8,366 nucleotides of DNA, from NCBI GenBank assembly GCA_035527455.1, contig DATLAN010000137.1, positions 1-8,366 on the forward strand. Direction: 5' to 3'. Under the pieces are notes generated by a model. The model did no database searches and was not told where the DNA came from. It was given only the letters and a program-made list of their open reading frames with translations. Of this stretch, positions 1 to 6,457 are shown one piece after another. Origin of the DNA: DATLAN01 sp035527455. Lineage in GTDB: Bacteria > Planctomycetota > Planctomycetia > Pirellulales > Thermoguttaceae. How positions within the stretch are numbered: the first letter of the stretch is position 1; every line of letters starts with the position of its first letter. Position numbers and translations under genes: made by a program.

Positions 1-409
1 CGGTCGCCATCCGTGTTCGCCACGCCGATCCAGTTCTCGCGCGCTGCCGATTCCCCGCAGCGTGGCGTACAACCCGGGGCGTACCACCACCGGCCCCTAC
101 CTCCGTGCAATCTGGCATCGCATCCCTCGCCGGCAAGGCAAACAGGGCGCCCTGTCGTTGGCTGAAAAACGAGTTGGCAGAAGACGAATCCGACATGCCG
201 CCGTTGTAGGAAACTATTAACGTTTTGTCGATCCCGATGAATTCACAAACTCTGAGTAATGGGGGATTGGCTGGGATCCGTGGGAAACGCCCGCCGACTG
301 CGTTCGGCGGGGTCCGTATTACGCAACTCCGATACGCCCCTTTCCCTTCAACCACCATCCCACCGCTTCAATCACCAACCAACCGTCAATTCGATTCGCT
401 CTCGCCCCC
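1..409. other. Non-coding or unassigned left flank
   Basis: No convincing gene is visible. One + frame is open from base 2 to a TAA near 217, but its translation is rich in Arg and Pro, has no recognisable motif and no start in the window. The minus frames over 1-130 are short and equally unconvincing. The frames starting at 225 and 259 look like GC-rich noise, with low-complexity Arg/Pro/Ser content and no Shine-Dalgarno sequence. The stretch could hold the last remnant of a gene lying to the left, but nothing here establishes that. Confidence 0.5.
290..311. repeat. Inverted repeat / hairpin with 8-bp perfect stem
   Basis: CCCGCCGA (290-297) pairs perfectly with TCGGCGGG (304-311) around a 6-nt loop. 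A short outer helix, GGAT (275-278) with GTCC (312-315) including one G-U pair, could extend it. There is no T-run after the stem, so it does not look like a classical intrinsic terminator. Its GGCGGG/CCCGCC composition resembles the arms of the palindromic repeats further right, so it may be a degenerate relative or the 3' end signal of an upstream gene. Confidence 0.4.
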
Positions 410-439
410 TTGTCAAGCCCCCGGGACGGCTGATACCAT
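410..439 (+). promoter_or_regulatory. Candidate sigma70-type promoter for the sugar porter
   Basis: TTGTCA (410-415) matches the -35 consensus at 5 of 6 positions. An 18-nt spacer separates it from TACCAT (434-439), which matches 4 of 6 of the -10. The -10 is preceded by TGA, giving an extended -10 TGn. Transcription would start near 446, leaving a leader of roughly 118 nt that contains the palindrome at 506-517. This is a match by eye only, and planctomycete promoters are poorly characterised. Confidence 0.35.
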
Positions 440-505
440 GGGGCGTGAGTGGAGTTCGATCGTGCAGCGACGCGCCGGGCAAGCCCCGCGGCTAAATGGT
501 CGATG

Positions 506-517
506 GTAACGCGTTAC
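506..517. promoter_or_regulatory. Palindromic operator-like site (LacI-family type)
   Basis: GTAACGCGTTAC is a perfect 12-bp palindrome centred on CG, ending 46 bp before the transporter start codon. LacI-family sugar regulators typically bind palindromes with a central CG pair and AAC/GTT-like half-sites, and this site fits that pattern. It lies downstream of the candidate promoter at 410-439, where a bound repressor could block elongation. No regulator gene is in the window, so which protein binds is inference. Confidence 0.4.
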
Positions 518-563
518 GCGGTGAAACGCTTGATGATGGTGCGTTCAGCGATAGGGTGATCCC

Positions 564-2183
564 GTGTCGAACGACGTGAAGAATCAGGGCGGGAGCGTGT
601 TGTACGTCTGTGTCCTGGCGTCGGTGGCCGCGTTGGGCGGGCTGCTGTTCGGCTACGACACCGCGGTGATTTCCGGAGCGATCGGCTTCCTGCAAGTCCA
701 TTTCGACCTCGACCCGCAGCTATGGAAGGGCTGGGCGGCCGCCTGTGCGTTGATCGGCTGCGCCGTCGGCGCCGGCGCGGCCGGGCTGCTCAGCGACCGG
801 CTGGGACGAAAAAGGGTGCTCGGCCTCTCGGCGATCCTGTTCCTGATCTCCGCCCTGGGCACCGCGTTTCCACGCAGCTTCAGCGAGTTCATCATCTACC
901 GCATCATCGGCGGTCTGGGCGTGGGAGCCGCCTCGATCACCTCGCCGATGTACATCGCCGAGGTCTCGCCGGCGAAGATCCGCGGACGCATGGTCTCGGT
1001 CAACCAGTTCGCCATCATCTCGGGCATGCTGGTCGTCTACTTCGTGAACTACTTCATCACCGCGTATGGCGTCTCGGTCGATCGGCCCGTGGTGGATCGT
1101 TACACGGCCGAGCACGGGGCGGCGGTCGAGAGTCGGGTCGTCGAGAAGCTTATCGCCAAGTACTACTTCAATGTCGATGAATCGGCGGTCCGCGAATTTC
1201 TGGTCGAACATCCCGAGGGAGTCGAGAGCCGGGCGGTCGTCGACTTCTTCCAGGAGCACGACATCACGATCAGCCCGCTCGAGGTGCATCTGACCGATCA
1301 AGGCACGGTGTCCTGGAACGAGGATCGCGGCTGGCGGTGGATGTTCGGTTCGGAGGTCTTGCCGGCCGCGCTGCTTCTGGTGTTGATGTTCTTCGTTCCC
1401 GAAAGCCCCCGGTGGTTGGCCAAACAAGGGCGTCGCGAAGAGGCGTTGGCGATTCTCACCCGAGTCGGCGGTGCAGACCACGCCGTGTCGGAATTGGCAG
1501 AAATCGAAGGGGCTATCGCCCGGGAGAGCGGCTCGCTGGCCCAGCTTTTCCAGCCGGGCATGCGCATCGTGCTGGTGATCGGCGTGACCTTGGCCGTGTT
1601 GCAGCAGGTGACCGGGATCAACGTGTTTCTCTACTACGCACCGGAGATCTTCAAGTCGATGGGCTCCGAGGTCGACGTGGCGTTGCGGCAAACGATCCTG
1701 GTCGGGGCCGTGAACTTGACCTTCACGGTCGTGGCCATCTGGACGGTCGATCGGGTGGGCCGCAAACCGTTGATGCTGATCGGTTTCACGGGCATGGGCC
1801 TCTCGTTGCTGGCGGTCGGATTGGCCGCCTATTGGCACCAGGCCGCCTGGTGGGTGCTGGTGTTCGTGCTCACTTATATCGCGTGCTTCGCCCTTTCGGT
1901 GGGGCCGGTGACCTGGGTGATCCTTTCGGAGATATTCCCCACGCGGATCCGCGGCCGGGCCATGGCCATCGCCACCGTGCTGCTCTGGCTGGCCAACTAC
2001 GTCGTGACGCAAACCTTCACGATGATGGAGAAAAGCCAGTACCTGGTGGAGAATTTCAACAAGGGGTTCCCTTACTGGATCTACGGAGTTCTCTGCGCGG
2101 TAAGCGTATTGTTCGTCTGGCGGTTCGTGCCCGAGACCAAAGGCAAGACGCTGGAACAGATCGAAACGAGTTGGATAAGTTAG
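564..2183 (+). CDS. MFS sugar porter (XylE/GLUT-like) with large periplasmic insert
   Basis: A 539-residue inner-membrane transporter of the sugar porter branch of the major facilitator superfamily, expected to import a monosaccharide, probably by proton symport. Visible family motifs are GGLLFGYDTAVISGA near residues 25-39, DRLGRKR (78-84), a PMYIAEVSPAKIRGR stretch (128-142), PESPRWL (279-285), QQVTGIN (347-353), DRVGRKP (396-402), a GPVTWVILSEIFPTRIRGR stretch (447-465) and the terminal PETKGKTLEQIE (523-534). Twelve hydrophobic segments fit. The start is GTG 564: a stop lies just upstream in frame at 552, and only a weak AGGGTGAT lies ahead of it. The protein is longer than the usual 450-490 residues because about 87 extra residues (170-256) sit in the TM5-TM6 loop, which should face the periplasm. 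That insert contains two similar units of about 32 residues. Family membership is secure; the substrate is unknown. Confidence 0.93.
   Translation: MSNDVKNQGGSVLYVCVLASVAALGGLLFGYDTAVISGAIGFLQVHFDLDPQLWKGWAAACALIGCAVGAGAAGLLSDRLGRKRVLGLSAILFLISALGTAFPRSFSEFIIYRIIGGLGVGAASITSPMYIAEVSPAKIRGRMVSVNQFAIISGMLVVYFVNYFITAYGVSVDRPVVDRYTAEHGAAVESRVVEKLIAKYYFNVDESAVREFLVEHPEGVESRAVVDFFQEHDITISPLEVHLTDQGTVSWNEDRGWRWMFGSEVLPAALLLVLMFFVPESPRWLAKQGRREEALAILTRVGGADHAVSELAEIEGAIARESGSLAQLFQPGMRIVLVIGVTLAVLQQVTGINVFLYYAPEIFKSMGSEVDVALRQTILVGAVNLTFTVVAIWTVDRVGRKPLMLIGFTGMGLSLLAVGLAAYWHQAAWWVLVFVLTYIACFALSVGPVTWVILSEIFPTRIRGRAMAIATVLLWLANYVVTQTFTMMEKSQYLVENFNKGFPYWIYGVLCAVSVLFVWRFVPETKGKTLEQIETSWIS
1104..1295 (+). 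repeat. Duplicated 32-residue unit inside the transporter insert
   Basis: Residues 181-212 and 213-244 of the transporter align without gaps at an offset of 32. Eight positions are identical, including EH (183-184 and 215-216) and VESR (188-191 and 220-223), and hydrophobic residues match after VESR. At DNA level GTCGAGAG recurs at 1125-1132 and 1221-1228, followed in both by similar CGGG-GTC sequence. The pattern looks like two helical repeats arising by tandem duplication. Low overall identity means an old duplication, if real. Confidence 0.5.
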
Positions 2184-2209
2184 CGGCCATTCGACAAGAA
2201 TGCATTTAG

Positions 2210-2277
2210 CCGGCGGGCTTGCCCGCCGTGTGTTTCCTCGCAAACTCCACGATCAACACGGCGGGCAAGCCCGCCGG
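2210..2277. repeat. REPIN-like palindromic element, copy 1 (intact)
   Basis: Two perfect 22-bp inverted arms (2210-2231 and 2256-2277) flank a 24-nt spacer. Each arm is itself nearly palindromic (CGGCGGGC-TT-GCCCGCCG on the left), so it can fold as one long hairpin or two short ones. This matches the general design of REP doublets. It begins 26 bp after the transporter stop. A 56-bp part (2222-2277) recurs at 6329-6384 with one mismatch, spacer included, so it is a dispersed repeat and not just a terminator. It may still help end or stabilise the transporter mRNA. No T-tract follows. Confidence 0.75.
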
Positions 2278-2350
2278 ATGCGCCTCAGCGGAGGCGAACA
2301 GCCGAGCGGCAGCCCCGAACTGCCGCGAAGATTCTCGCAAGTTTGACTCT
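2271..2350. repeat. 80-bp intergenic repeat B, copy 1
   Basis: These 80 bases align without gaps to 4091-4170 with 63 identities. The segment overlaps the last 7 bases of the palindromic element to its left. It can form two hairpins: CGCCTC/GAGGCG (2281-2286 with 2291-2296, 4-nt loop) and GCGGCAG/CTGCCGC (2306-2312 with 2320-2326, 7-nt loop). In the second copy these stems are largely lost, so copy 1 looks like the better-preserved version. The repeat ends in TTTGACTCT, which forms part of the candidate sulfatase promoter. Confidence 0.65.
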
Positions 2351-2371
2351 GGGAGAGCGTGATGTTAGACT
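2343..2371 (+). promoter_or_regulatory. Candidate sigma70-type promoter for the sulfatase
   Basis: TTGACT (2343-2348, 5 of 6 to the -35 consensus) is followed by a 17-nt spacer and TAGACT (2366-2371, 4 of 6 to the -10), with a TGT extended -10 directly ahead. Transcription would begin near 2378, giving a leader of about 67 nt before ATG 2445. The -35 lies at the right end of intergenic repeat B. This is the best promoter match I found in the window, but it is identified by eye only. Confidence 0.45.
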
Positions 2372-2432
2372 CGCCGACATCAGGAGCTAGAAAACGTTCC
2401 AGGCTCAAGCCAAATGGGAAATATCGGCTTAC

Positions 2433-2439
2433 GGAGGAG
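2433..2439 (+). promoter_or_regulatory. Ribosome binding site of the sulfatase
   Basis: GGAGGAG lies 5 nt before ATG 2445, a strong Shine-Dalgarno match that fixes the sulfatase start. Confidence 0.75.
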
Positions 2440-2444
2440 TTCCC

Positions 2445-4064
2445 ATGCTATTGCGTGCTTTGTGTTTTGCCGCGCTGACTTGTGCGACGTTCGGCCTGGC
2501 GTCGACGGGGATGTCCGCGGACGAGCGACCGAACATCGTGCTGATCTATACGGACGACCAGGATCTGGACGAAATCGGTTGTTACGGCGGGAAGATGCCG
2601 ACGCCGCACATGGATGGTCTTGCGCGGGACGGAATGAAGTTCACGCGGTACTATGTCTGTTCTGCTGTGTGTGCGCCGAGCCGCTACAACGTCCTGTCCG
2701 GACGCTGCGCAAGTCGGAGTTCGAGGCAACAGGGACGAAAGTACCCGCCGGGCGGGCCGGTGAACATCGGGTGGGAGGCGGGCATTGTCGGCGAACCGCA
2801 TAACGTCGCGCGCGTGTTGCAGTCCGCCGGCTACGCGACCGGAATGGTCGGCAAGTGGCATCAGGGGCAGCTTGGCCGGATCGTCAACTTCGATGAGTCG
2901 GCGCGGCCGGACGATCCGGCCGTCGTTCGTCAGTTGGCGGAGAACTACGACGAGGTGATCCGTTCGATCAAGAGTTGTGGGTTCGACTACGCGGCAGCGG
3001 CCTATCAGAACAACGTCGACGGCGCGACGGCCGGCAAGCCGCATTGGTTGCCGCGCGCTCTCGGCCGTCACAACATGGAGTGGGTCGCGGCCGCGGCGTT
3101 GGAGTTCCTCGAAGCGAAGCATGACAGACCGTTCTTCCTCTACATGGCGCCGACGCTGGTCCACAGCCCCTCGGCGGTGAAGTCGCTCCAGTCCGATCCG
3201 CGGACAACGCCGCTGGGCTATATCGACATCCGCGACGTCATGCCGTCGCGAGAGAGCGTCATGGAGCGGGCCCGTGCGGTCGGCGCGAAGAATCCGGGGC
3301 TGCTCGACAAGGCGGCCGGTTCGATTTGGTTGGACGACGGCGTTGGCGCGATCCTCGACAAGCTCGACGCGCTCGGACTGCGCGAGAACACGCTGGTCAT
3401 TCTCGCCAGCGACAATGGGAACGTCGCGAAGTTTTCCTGTTACGACGGCGGCGCCCGCCTGCCGATGGTCGCACGTTGGCCGGGTGTTGTTCCGGCCGGC
3501 GCCGTGTGCGACGAATTGGTGACCAACCTCGATTTCGCGCCGACTTTTTTCGCCGCGGCCGGCGCAAGCATCCCCGGTGACATGATCCTGGATGGACGGG
3601 ATATCACGGCGGCGCTGATCGGCGACCCGTCGTATGAGCGGTCGTCGTTGTTCCTCGAGATCACGACGGAACGGGCCGTCGTCACCGAAGACGGTTTCAA
3701 GTACATCGCCGTCCGCTATCTGCCGGAGGTTCAGAAACTGGTCGACCTGGGACGCAAGTTCAACCACTGGTGCCAGCCGATGGAGGCCGCAACGCACACC
3801 TATAACGCCGACCAGCGGTATCCATTCTACTTCGATCAGGACCAGCTCTACGACCTGCGCAACGATCCGTCGGAGTTGGAGAACCTGTACGATCGGACGC
3901 GTCAGGCGGGCCGGATCGAGCGAATGCGGCAGTTGATCCGCGAGTATTCCAGTCGGCTGCCGCACACGTTCGGCGAGTTCACCGAACAGCGACCGTCGTC
4001 CGGCGAGAAACAGGCCGCCCCCGGCGTCGAAATCGATTCGAGCCGGAGGCGGTTGTATTATTGA
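2445..4064 (+). CDS. Secreted sulfatase (formylglycine-dependent, sulfatase S1 type)
   Basis: A 539-residue sulfatase predicted to hydrolyse a sulfate ester or sulfamate on a carbohydrate, after export. Residues 1-25 form a signal peptide with likely cleavage after MSA. The N-terminal metal-binding stretch is RPNIVLIYTDDQD (28-40), with the Asp pair at 37-38. The signature CAPSRYNVLSGR (76-87) places Cys76 as the residue converted to formylglycine. GKWH (136-139), His240 in LVHSP and SDNG (322-325) supply the remaining expected active-site elements. After SDNG the loop to YDGGARLPMVARWPG is short and keeps one Lys (329). That resembles sulfamidase-like members more than arylsulfatase A, but the substrate cannot be read from this. 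The C-terminal subdomain is typical (DQLYDLRNDPSELENLYD, 466-483). A strong Shine-Dalgarno supports the start. No maturation enzyme is in the window. It is followed by a beta-helix/CBM gene. Confidence 0.95.
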   Translation: MLLRALCFAALTCATFGLASTGMSADERPNIVLIYTDDQDLDEIGCYGGKMPTPHMDGLARDGMKFTRYYVCSAVCAPSRYNVLSGRCASRSSRQQGRKYPPGGPVNIGWEAGIVGEPHNVARVLQSAGYATGMVGKWHQGQLGRIVNFDESARPDDPAVVRQLAENYDEVIRSIKSCGFDYAAAAYQNNVDGATAGKPHWLPRALGRHNMEWVAAAALEFLEAKHDRPFFLYMAPTLVHSPSAVKSLQSDPRTTPLGYIDIRDVMPSRESVMERARAVGAKNPGLLDKAAGSIWLDDGVGAILDKLDALGLRENTLVILASDNGNVAKFSCYDGGARLPMVARWPGVVPAGAVCDELVTNLDFAPTFFAAAGASIPGDMILDGRDITAALIGDPSYERSSLFLEITTERAVVTEDGFKYIAVRYLPEVQKLVDLGRKFNHWCQPMEAATHTYNADQRYPFYFDQDQLYDLRNDPSELENLYDRTRQAGRIERMRQLIREYSSRLPHTFGEFTEQRPSSGEKQAAPGVEIDSSRRRLYY

Positions 4065-4090
4065 ACGATTGCCGATGCCGCCGCCGATCA

Positions 4091-4170
4091 CCGCCGGATG
4101 CGCCTTATCGGAGGGGAACAGCCAGGCGGCAGCCGCGAAATGTCGGAAAGATCGTCATGAATTCGACTCT
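4091..4170. repeat. 80-bp intergenic repeat B, copy 2
   Basis: This segment is identical at 63 of 80 positions to 2271-2350 and sits in the equivalent place, beginning 26 bp after the sulfatase stop and ending 82 bp before the next start codon. Both hairpin stems seen in copy 1 are mismatched here. The bases just before it (CGATCA, 4085-4090) also occur in the spacer end of palindromic element copy 1, as if this copy derived from a composite element that lost its right arm. That derivation is inference. Confidence 0.6.
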
Positions 4171-4237
4171 ACGGTTGCAATGACTTGTTCGCTCGGGTCG
4201 AATGTCGAGAGGCCGTTGCTCCGAGAAATCCACGTTC

Positions 4238-4245
4238 AGGAGGAG
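4238..4245 (+). promoter_or_regulatory. Ribosome binding site of the beta-helix gene
   Basis: AGGAGGAG lies 7 nt before ATG 4253. It decides in favour of 4253 over the upstream in-frame ATG at 4202, which has no comparable site and would put a charged 17-residue extension ahead of the signal peptide. Confidence 0.75.
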
Positions 4246-4252
4246 TCGTGAC

Positions 4253-6295
4253 ATGTTGTGCAAGCTGATGTCGGTGATCGTCGCTGTCGCCTGCTCGGCG
4301 CCAAGTCTCAGAGCGGCGGAGTTCTTCGTCCGTCCCGACGGCTCGGATTCGAATCCCGGATCGATCGAGGCTCCTTTCGCGACGCTCGCCAAGGCGGCGA
4401 ACTCAGCGGGGCCCGGCGATACATGTTATCTGCGGGAGGGGGTCTATCGCGAGACGCTCGCGCCGGCGCGCTCCGGCCGGCCCGGGGAGGAAATCACCTT
4501 CACGGTCTGGCAAGACGAGAAGGTCGTCATCAGCGGCGCGGACGCAATCAGCGACTGGAAGGACGAAGGCGACGGCGTCCTCTCCGCTCCGATGCCGTGG
4601 TGCCTTGGCGAGGAGAATCAGATTTTCGCCAACGGGCAGATGTCGAGCGAGGCTTGCTGGCCGGCGCCGGGTGCGAGCCCGCTCTTCCAGCCGAAGCGTG
4701 CGGTCGCCTCCGGTGGAAGTGAAACGACGCTCGTTTGCGAGGAGATTCCCGGCGGAGACGACGCGTGGAAACACGCCCGGCTCTGGTGCGCCGGCGGCAG
4801 TGCGTGGATCTGCTGGACGTTGGAAGTAACCGGCTACGACGCCGCTTCCCACACGCTCACTTTCGAAGACGCCCAACGCAACTGGTACATTCCGAGAGCG
4901 GGCAGTCTCTTTGTCCTCAAGGGGTTGCGAAGCTCATTGCGGGCGCCGGGCCAGTGGTTTTACGATGCGACCGAAAAGCGGCTGCTCATCATCCCCCCGA
5001 CGGGCGCGGACATCAAGACGCTGGCCGTCGAGGCGAAACGCCGATCCGACGCGATCGACCTGAGTGGTCTTTCGCATATCCGCATTGAGGGGATCGGCGT
5101 TCGCGCCGCGGGCGTTCGCACGGATGAGAATTCCTCGCACATCGTGCTCGATCGGCTCCAGGGGCGATACGTGGCGCATGCTGACGTAAGCGACGTCCAC
5201 GGCAAGTCGGGCATACTGCTGCACGGACACGACATCCTTCTGCTGAGCAGCGATCTCGGTTACAGTTCCAGTTCCGTCGTGAGCGTGCAGGGGCATGACA
5301 ATCGCGTCATCAATTGTCACATTCATCACGGCGGCTATGGCGGGCTTTGGCGAGGGACCGTGGTCTTGTCCGGCCGTCGAATCGTCTTCAGCCACAACAC
5401 GGTGCGGCACGCGGGACGCGATCTGATCAATACGCACGGCCTCATGGAGAGCCTCTTGCAGTACAACGACGTTTCCGAGGCCGGCTGGCTGACCAAGGAC
5501 CTCGGCATGTTTTACGGCCACAACACGGACTTCGCCAACACCGTGTTTCGCTACAACCTGGTGCATGACAATCACGCCGAGCATTGCGCGATGGGGATTT
5601 ATTTCGACCATCTGAGCCACAATGCGATCGTCCATCACAATGTGATCTGGAACGTCGGGATGGATCCTACGCGCATCAACAACCCGAGCTACAATTGTCT
5701 CGTGTTCAACAACACCTGCCGGCAAACCGGCCTCGTCGGCACGTTCGACCATTCGAAGCGGAATGATCTCTTTGCCTCGCGGTATTTCAACAATATCTAC
5801 AACGAGCCGCCTCGCATCGATTGGATGAATGTCGTTCGCAACGCCTGTTTCGAGTTCGGCACGCTGGAGGGATGGGAGAAGACGAACGCCGAGCGAGCGG
5901 AATTGGTTGGCGGCAACGGATGGGGTAATGCGATTGTTGGAAGCGACAAGGCCCATGCGACCGGGACCTCGAAATACGAGTTGCGGCTCGGTCCGGGACG
6001 AGACGGCGTGCAGCAGGCGATCACCGGCCTCTCGCCGAATGTCACGTACACGCTCTCGGCGTGGTTCCGCGTGTCGGACGCGAGCGAGAGCGTTGCGCTT
6101 GGCGTGCGGAACCATGGCGGCGGGGAATTTCATCTCCGGGCATCGGATACCGACTGGACTCGCCGGAGCATCGAATTCACGACGGGCCCCGACTCGACGG
6201 AAGCGACGATCTATCTGCTCAAGTCAAGCGACGGCGCCGGGCATGCCTGGTGCGACAACGTAACGCTGCCGCTTCGACCGTCAGCGGATCGGTAG
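4253..6295 (+). CDS. Secreted right-handed beta-helix protein with C-terminal CBM (putative polysaccharide-active)
   Basis: A 680-residue exported protein. Residues 1-22 form a signal peptide cleaved near LRAA. The next segment (FFVRPDGSDSNPG through the PGDTCYLREGVYRE stretch, about 24-68) is the usual entry of DUF1565/pectate-lyase-like parallel beta-helix proteins. A Trp-rich insert (about 110-250) ends in a QWFYDATEKRLLIIPP motif also common in beta-helix glycan enzymes. Residues about 270-520 are beta-helix coils rich in Asn and His (for example FSHNTVRHAG and VFNNTC). From about 526 to 672 a separate domain begins with NACFEFGTLEGWEKT, continues through ITGLSPNVTYTLSAWFRV and ends with DNVTL, which fits carbohydrate-binding module family 4/9. 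Polysaccharide lyase or glycoside hydrolase activity is plausible beside a sulfatase, but I could not assign a CAZy family or catalytic residues. Confidence 0.88.
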   Translation: MLCKLMSVIVAVACSAPSLRAAEFFVRPDGSDSNPGSIEAPFATLAKAANSAGPGDTCYLREGVYRETLAPARSGRPGEEITFTVWQDEKVVISGADAISDWKDEGDGVLSAPMPWCLGEENQIFANGQMSSEACWPAPGASPLFQPKRAVASGGSETTLVCEEIPGGDDAWKHARLWCAGGSAWICWTLEVTGYDAASHTLTFEDAQRNWYIPRAGSLFVLKGLRSSLRAPGQWFYDATEKRLLIIPPTGADIKTLAVEAKRRSDAIDLSGLSHIRIEGIGVRAAGVRTDENSSHIVLDRLQGRYVAHADVSDVHGKSGILLHGHDILLLSSDLGYSSSSVVSVQGHDNRVINCHIHHGGYGGLWRGTVVLSGRRIVFSHNTVRHAGRDLINTHGLMESLLQYNDVSEAGWLTKDLGMFYGHNTDFANTVFRYNLVHDNHAEHCAMGIYFDHLSHNAIVHHNVIWNVGMDPTRINNPSYNCLVFNNTCRQTGLVGTFDHSKRNDLFASRYFNNIYNEPPRIDWMNVVRNACFEFGTLEGWEKTNAERAELVGGNGWGNAIVGSDKAHATGTSKYELRLGPGRDGVQQAITGLSPNVTYTLSAWFRVSDASESVALGVRNHGGGEFHLRASDTDWTRRSIEFTTGPDSTEATIYLLKSSDGAGHAWCDNVTLPLRPSADR

Positions 6296-6317
6296 TGCGT
6301 GCGATGACCGCATGGCG

Positions 6318-6384
6318 CGGCTGGCGATCCCGCCGTGTGTTTCCTCGCAGACTCCACGATCAACACGGCGGGCAAGCCCGCCGG
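6318..6384. repeat. REPIN-like palindromic element, copy 2 (left arm decayed)
   Basis: Bases 6329-6384 match 2222-2277 with one difference (G at 6350 against A at 2243), including the 24-nt spacer and the full right arm. The left arm (6318-6335) matches the intact 18-base arm core at 14 positions, so the long palindrome is partly broken. It begins 22 bp after the beta-helix stop, almost the same placement as copy 1. Sequence after the right arm (CTGAATG) resembles the reverse complement of the sequence before the left arm of copy 1 (CTAAATG), suggesting the true arm is slightly longer. Confidence 0.75.
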
Positions 6385-6457
6385 CTGAATGATGAATGCA
6401 TCGCTCGACATAGCGCTGCACTTTGACGCTACGAACATTCGTTGGTTCAACCGAGAC

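Larger units (their letters stand above)
4065..4252. other. Intergenic gap between sulfatase and beta-helix gene
   Basis: The gap holds repeat B copy 2 and a ribosome binding site. The short frames across it (a 60-residue one on +, a 95-residue one on -) show no motif or start signal and are treated as chance. A weak promoter-like pair, TTGCAA (4175-4180) and TCGAAT (4198-4203) with a 17-nt spacer, could drive the next gene, but the match is poor. Confidence 0.5.

Noticed and set aside
225..509. 94- and 78-residue + frames in the left flank
   Set aside because: No ribosome site, low-complexity translation, and they overlap the candidate promoter and operator region.
720..2243. 507-residue open frame on the minus strand opposite the sugar porter
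   Set aside because: It mirrors a secure gene in GC-rich DNA, its translation is dominated by His/Arg/Asp/Gln with no motif, and it has no start signal.
2210..2277. Palindromic element as an intrinsic terminator or CRISPR-like repeat
   Set aside because: No T-run follows the stem, and there are only two dispersed copies without regular spacing, so neither label fits; REPIN-like is better.
2448..4091. 547-residue open frame on the minus strand opposite the sulfatase
   Set aside because: It is antisense to a clear sulfatase, its composition is Arg-rich and unprotein-like, and it follows from G/C-biased third codon positions.
4175..4203. Promoter-like pair TTGCAA-17-TCGAAT before the beta-helix gene
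   Set aside because: Only 4 of 6 matches in each hexamer and no extended -10; too weak to list as a promoter.
4202..4252. Upstream ATG 4202 as start of the beta-helix gene
   Set aside because: It lacks a Shine-Dalgarno and would add a charged extension before the signal peptide; ATG 4253 has AGGAGGAG 7 nt upstream.
4934..6133. 399-residue minus-strand frame opposite the beta-helix gene
   Set aside because: It is a shadow of the real coding frame with no recognisable domain or Shine-Dalgarno.
6423..6451. Promoter-like pair TTGACG-17-TTCAAC before the terminal gene
   Set aside because: The -35 is good but the -10 matches only 3 of 6; noted only as part of the shared motif.
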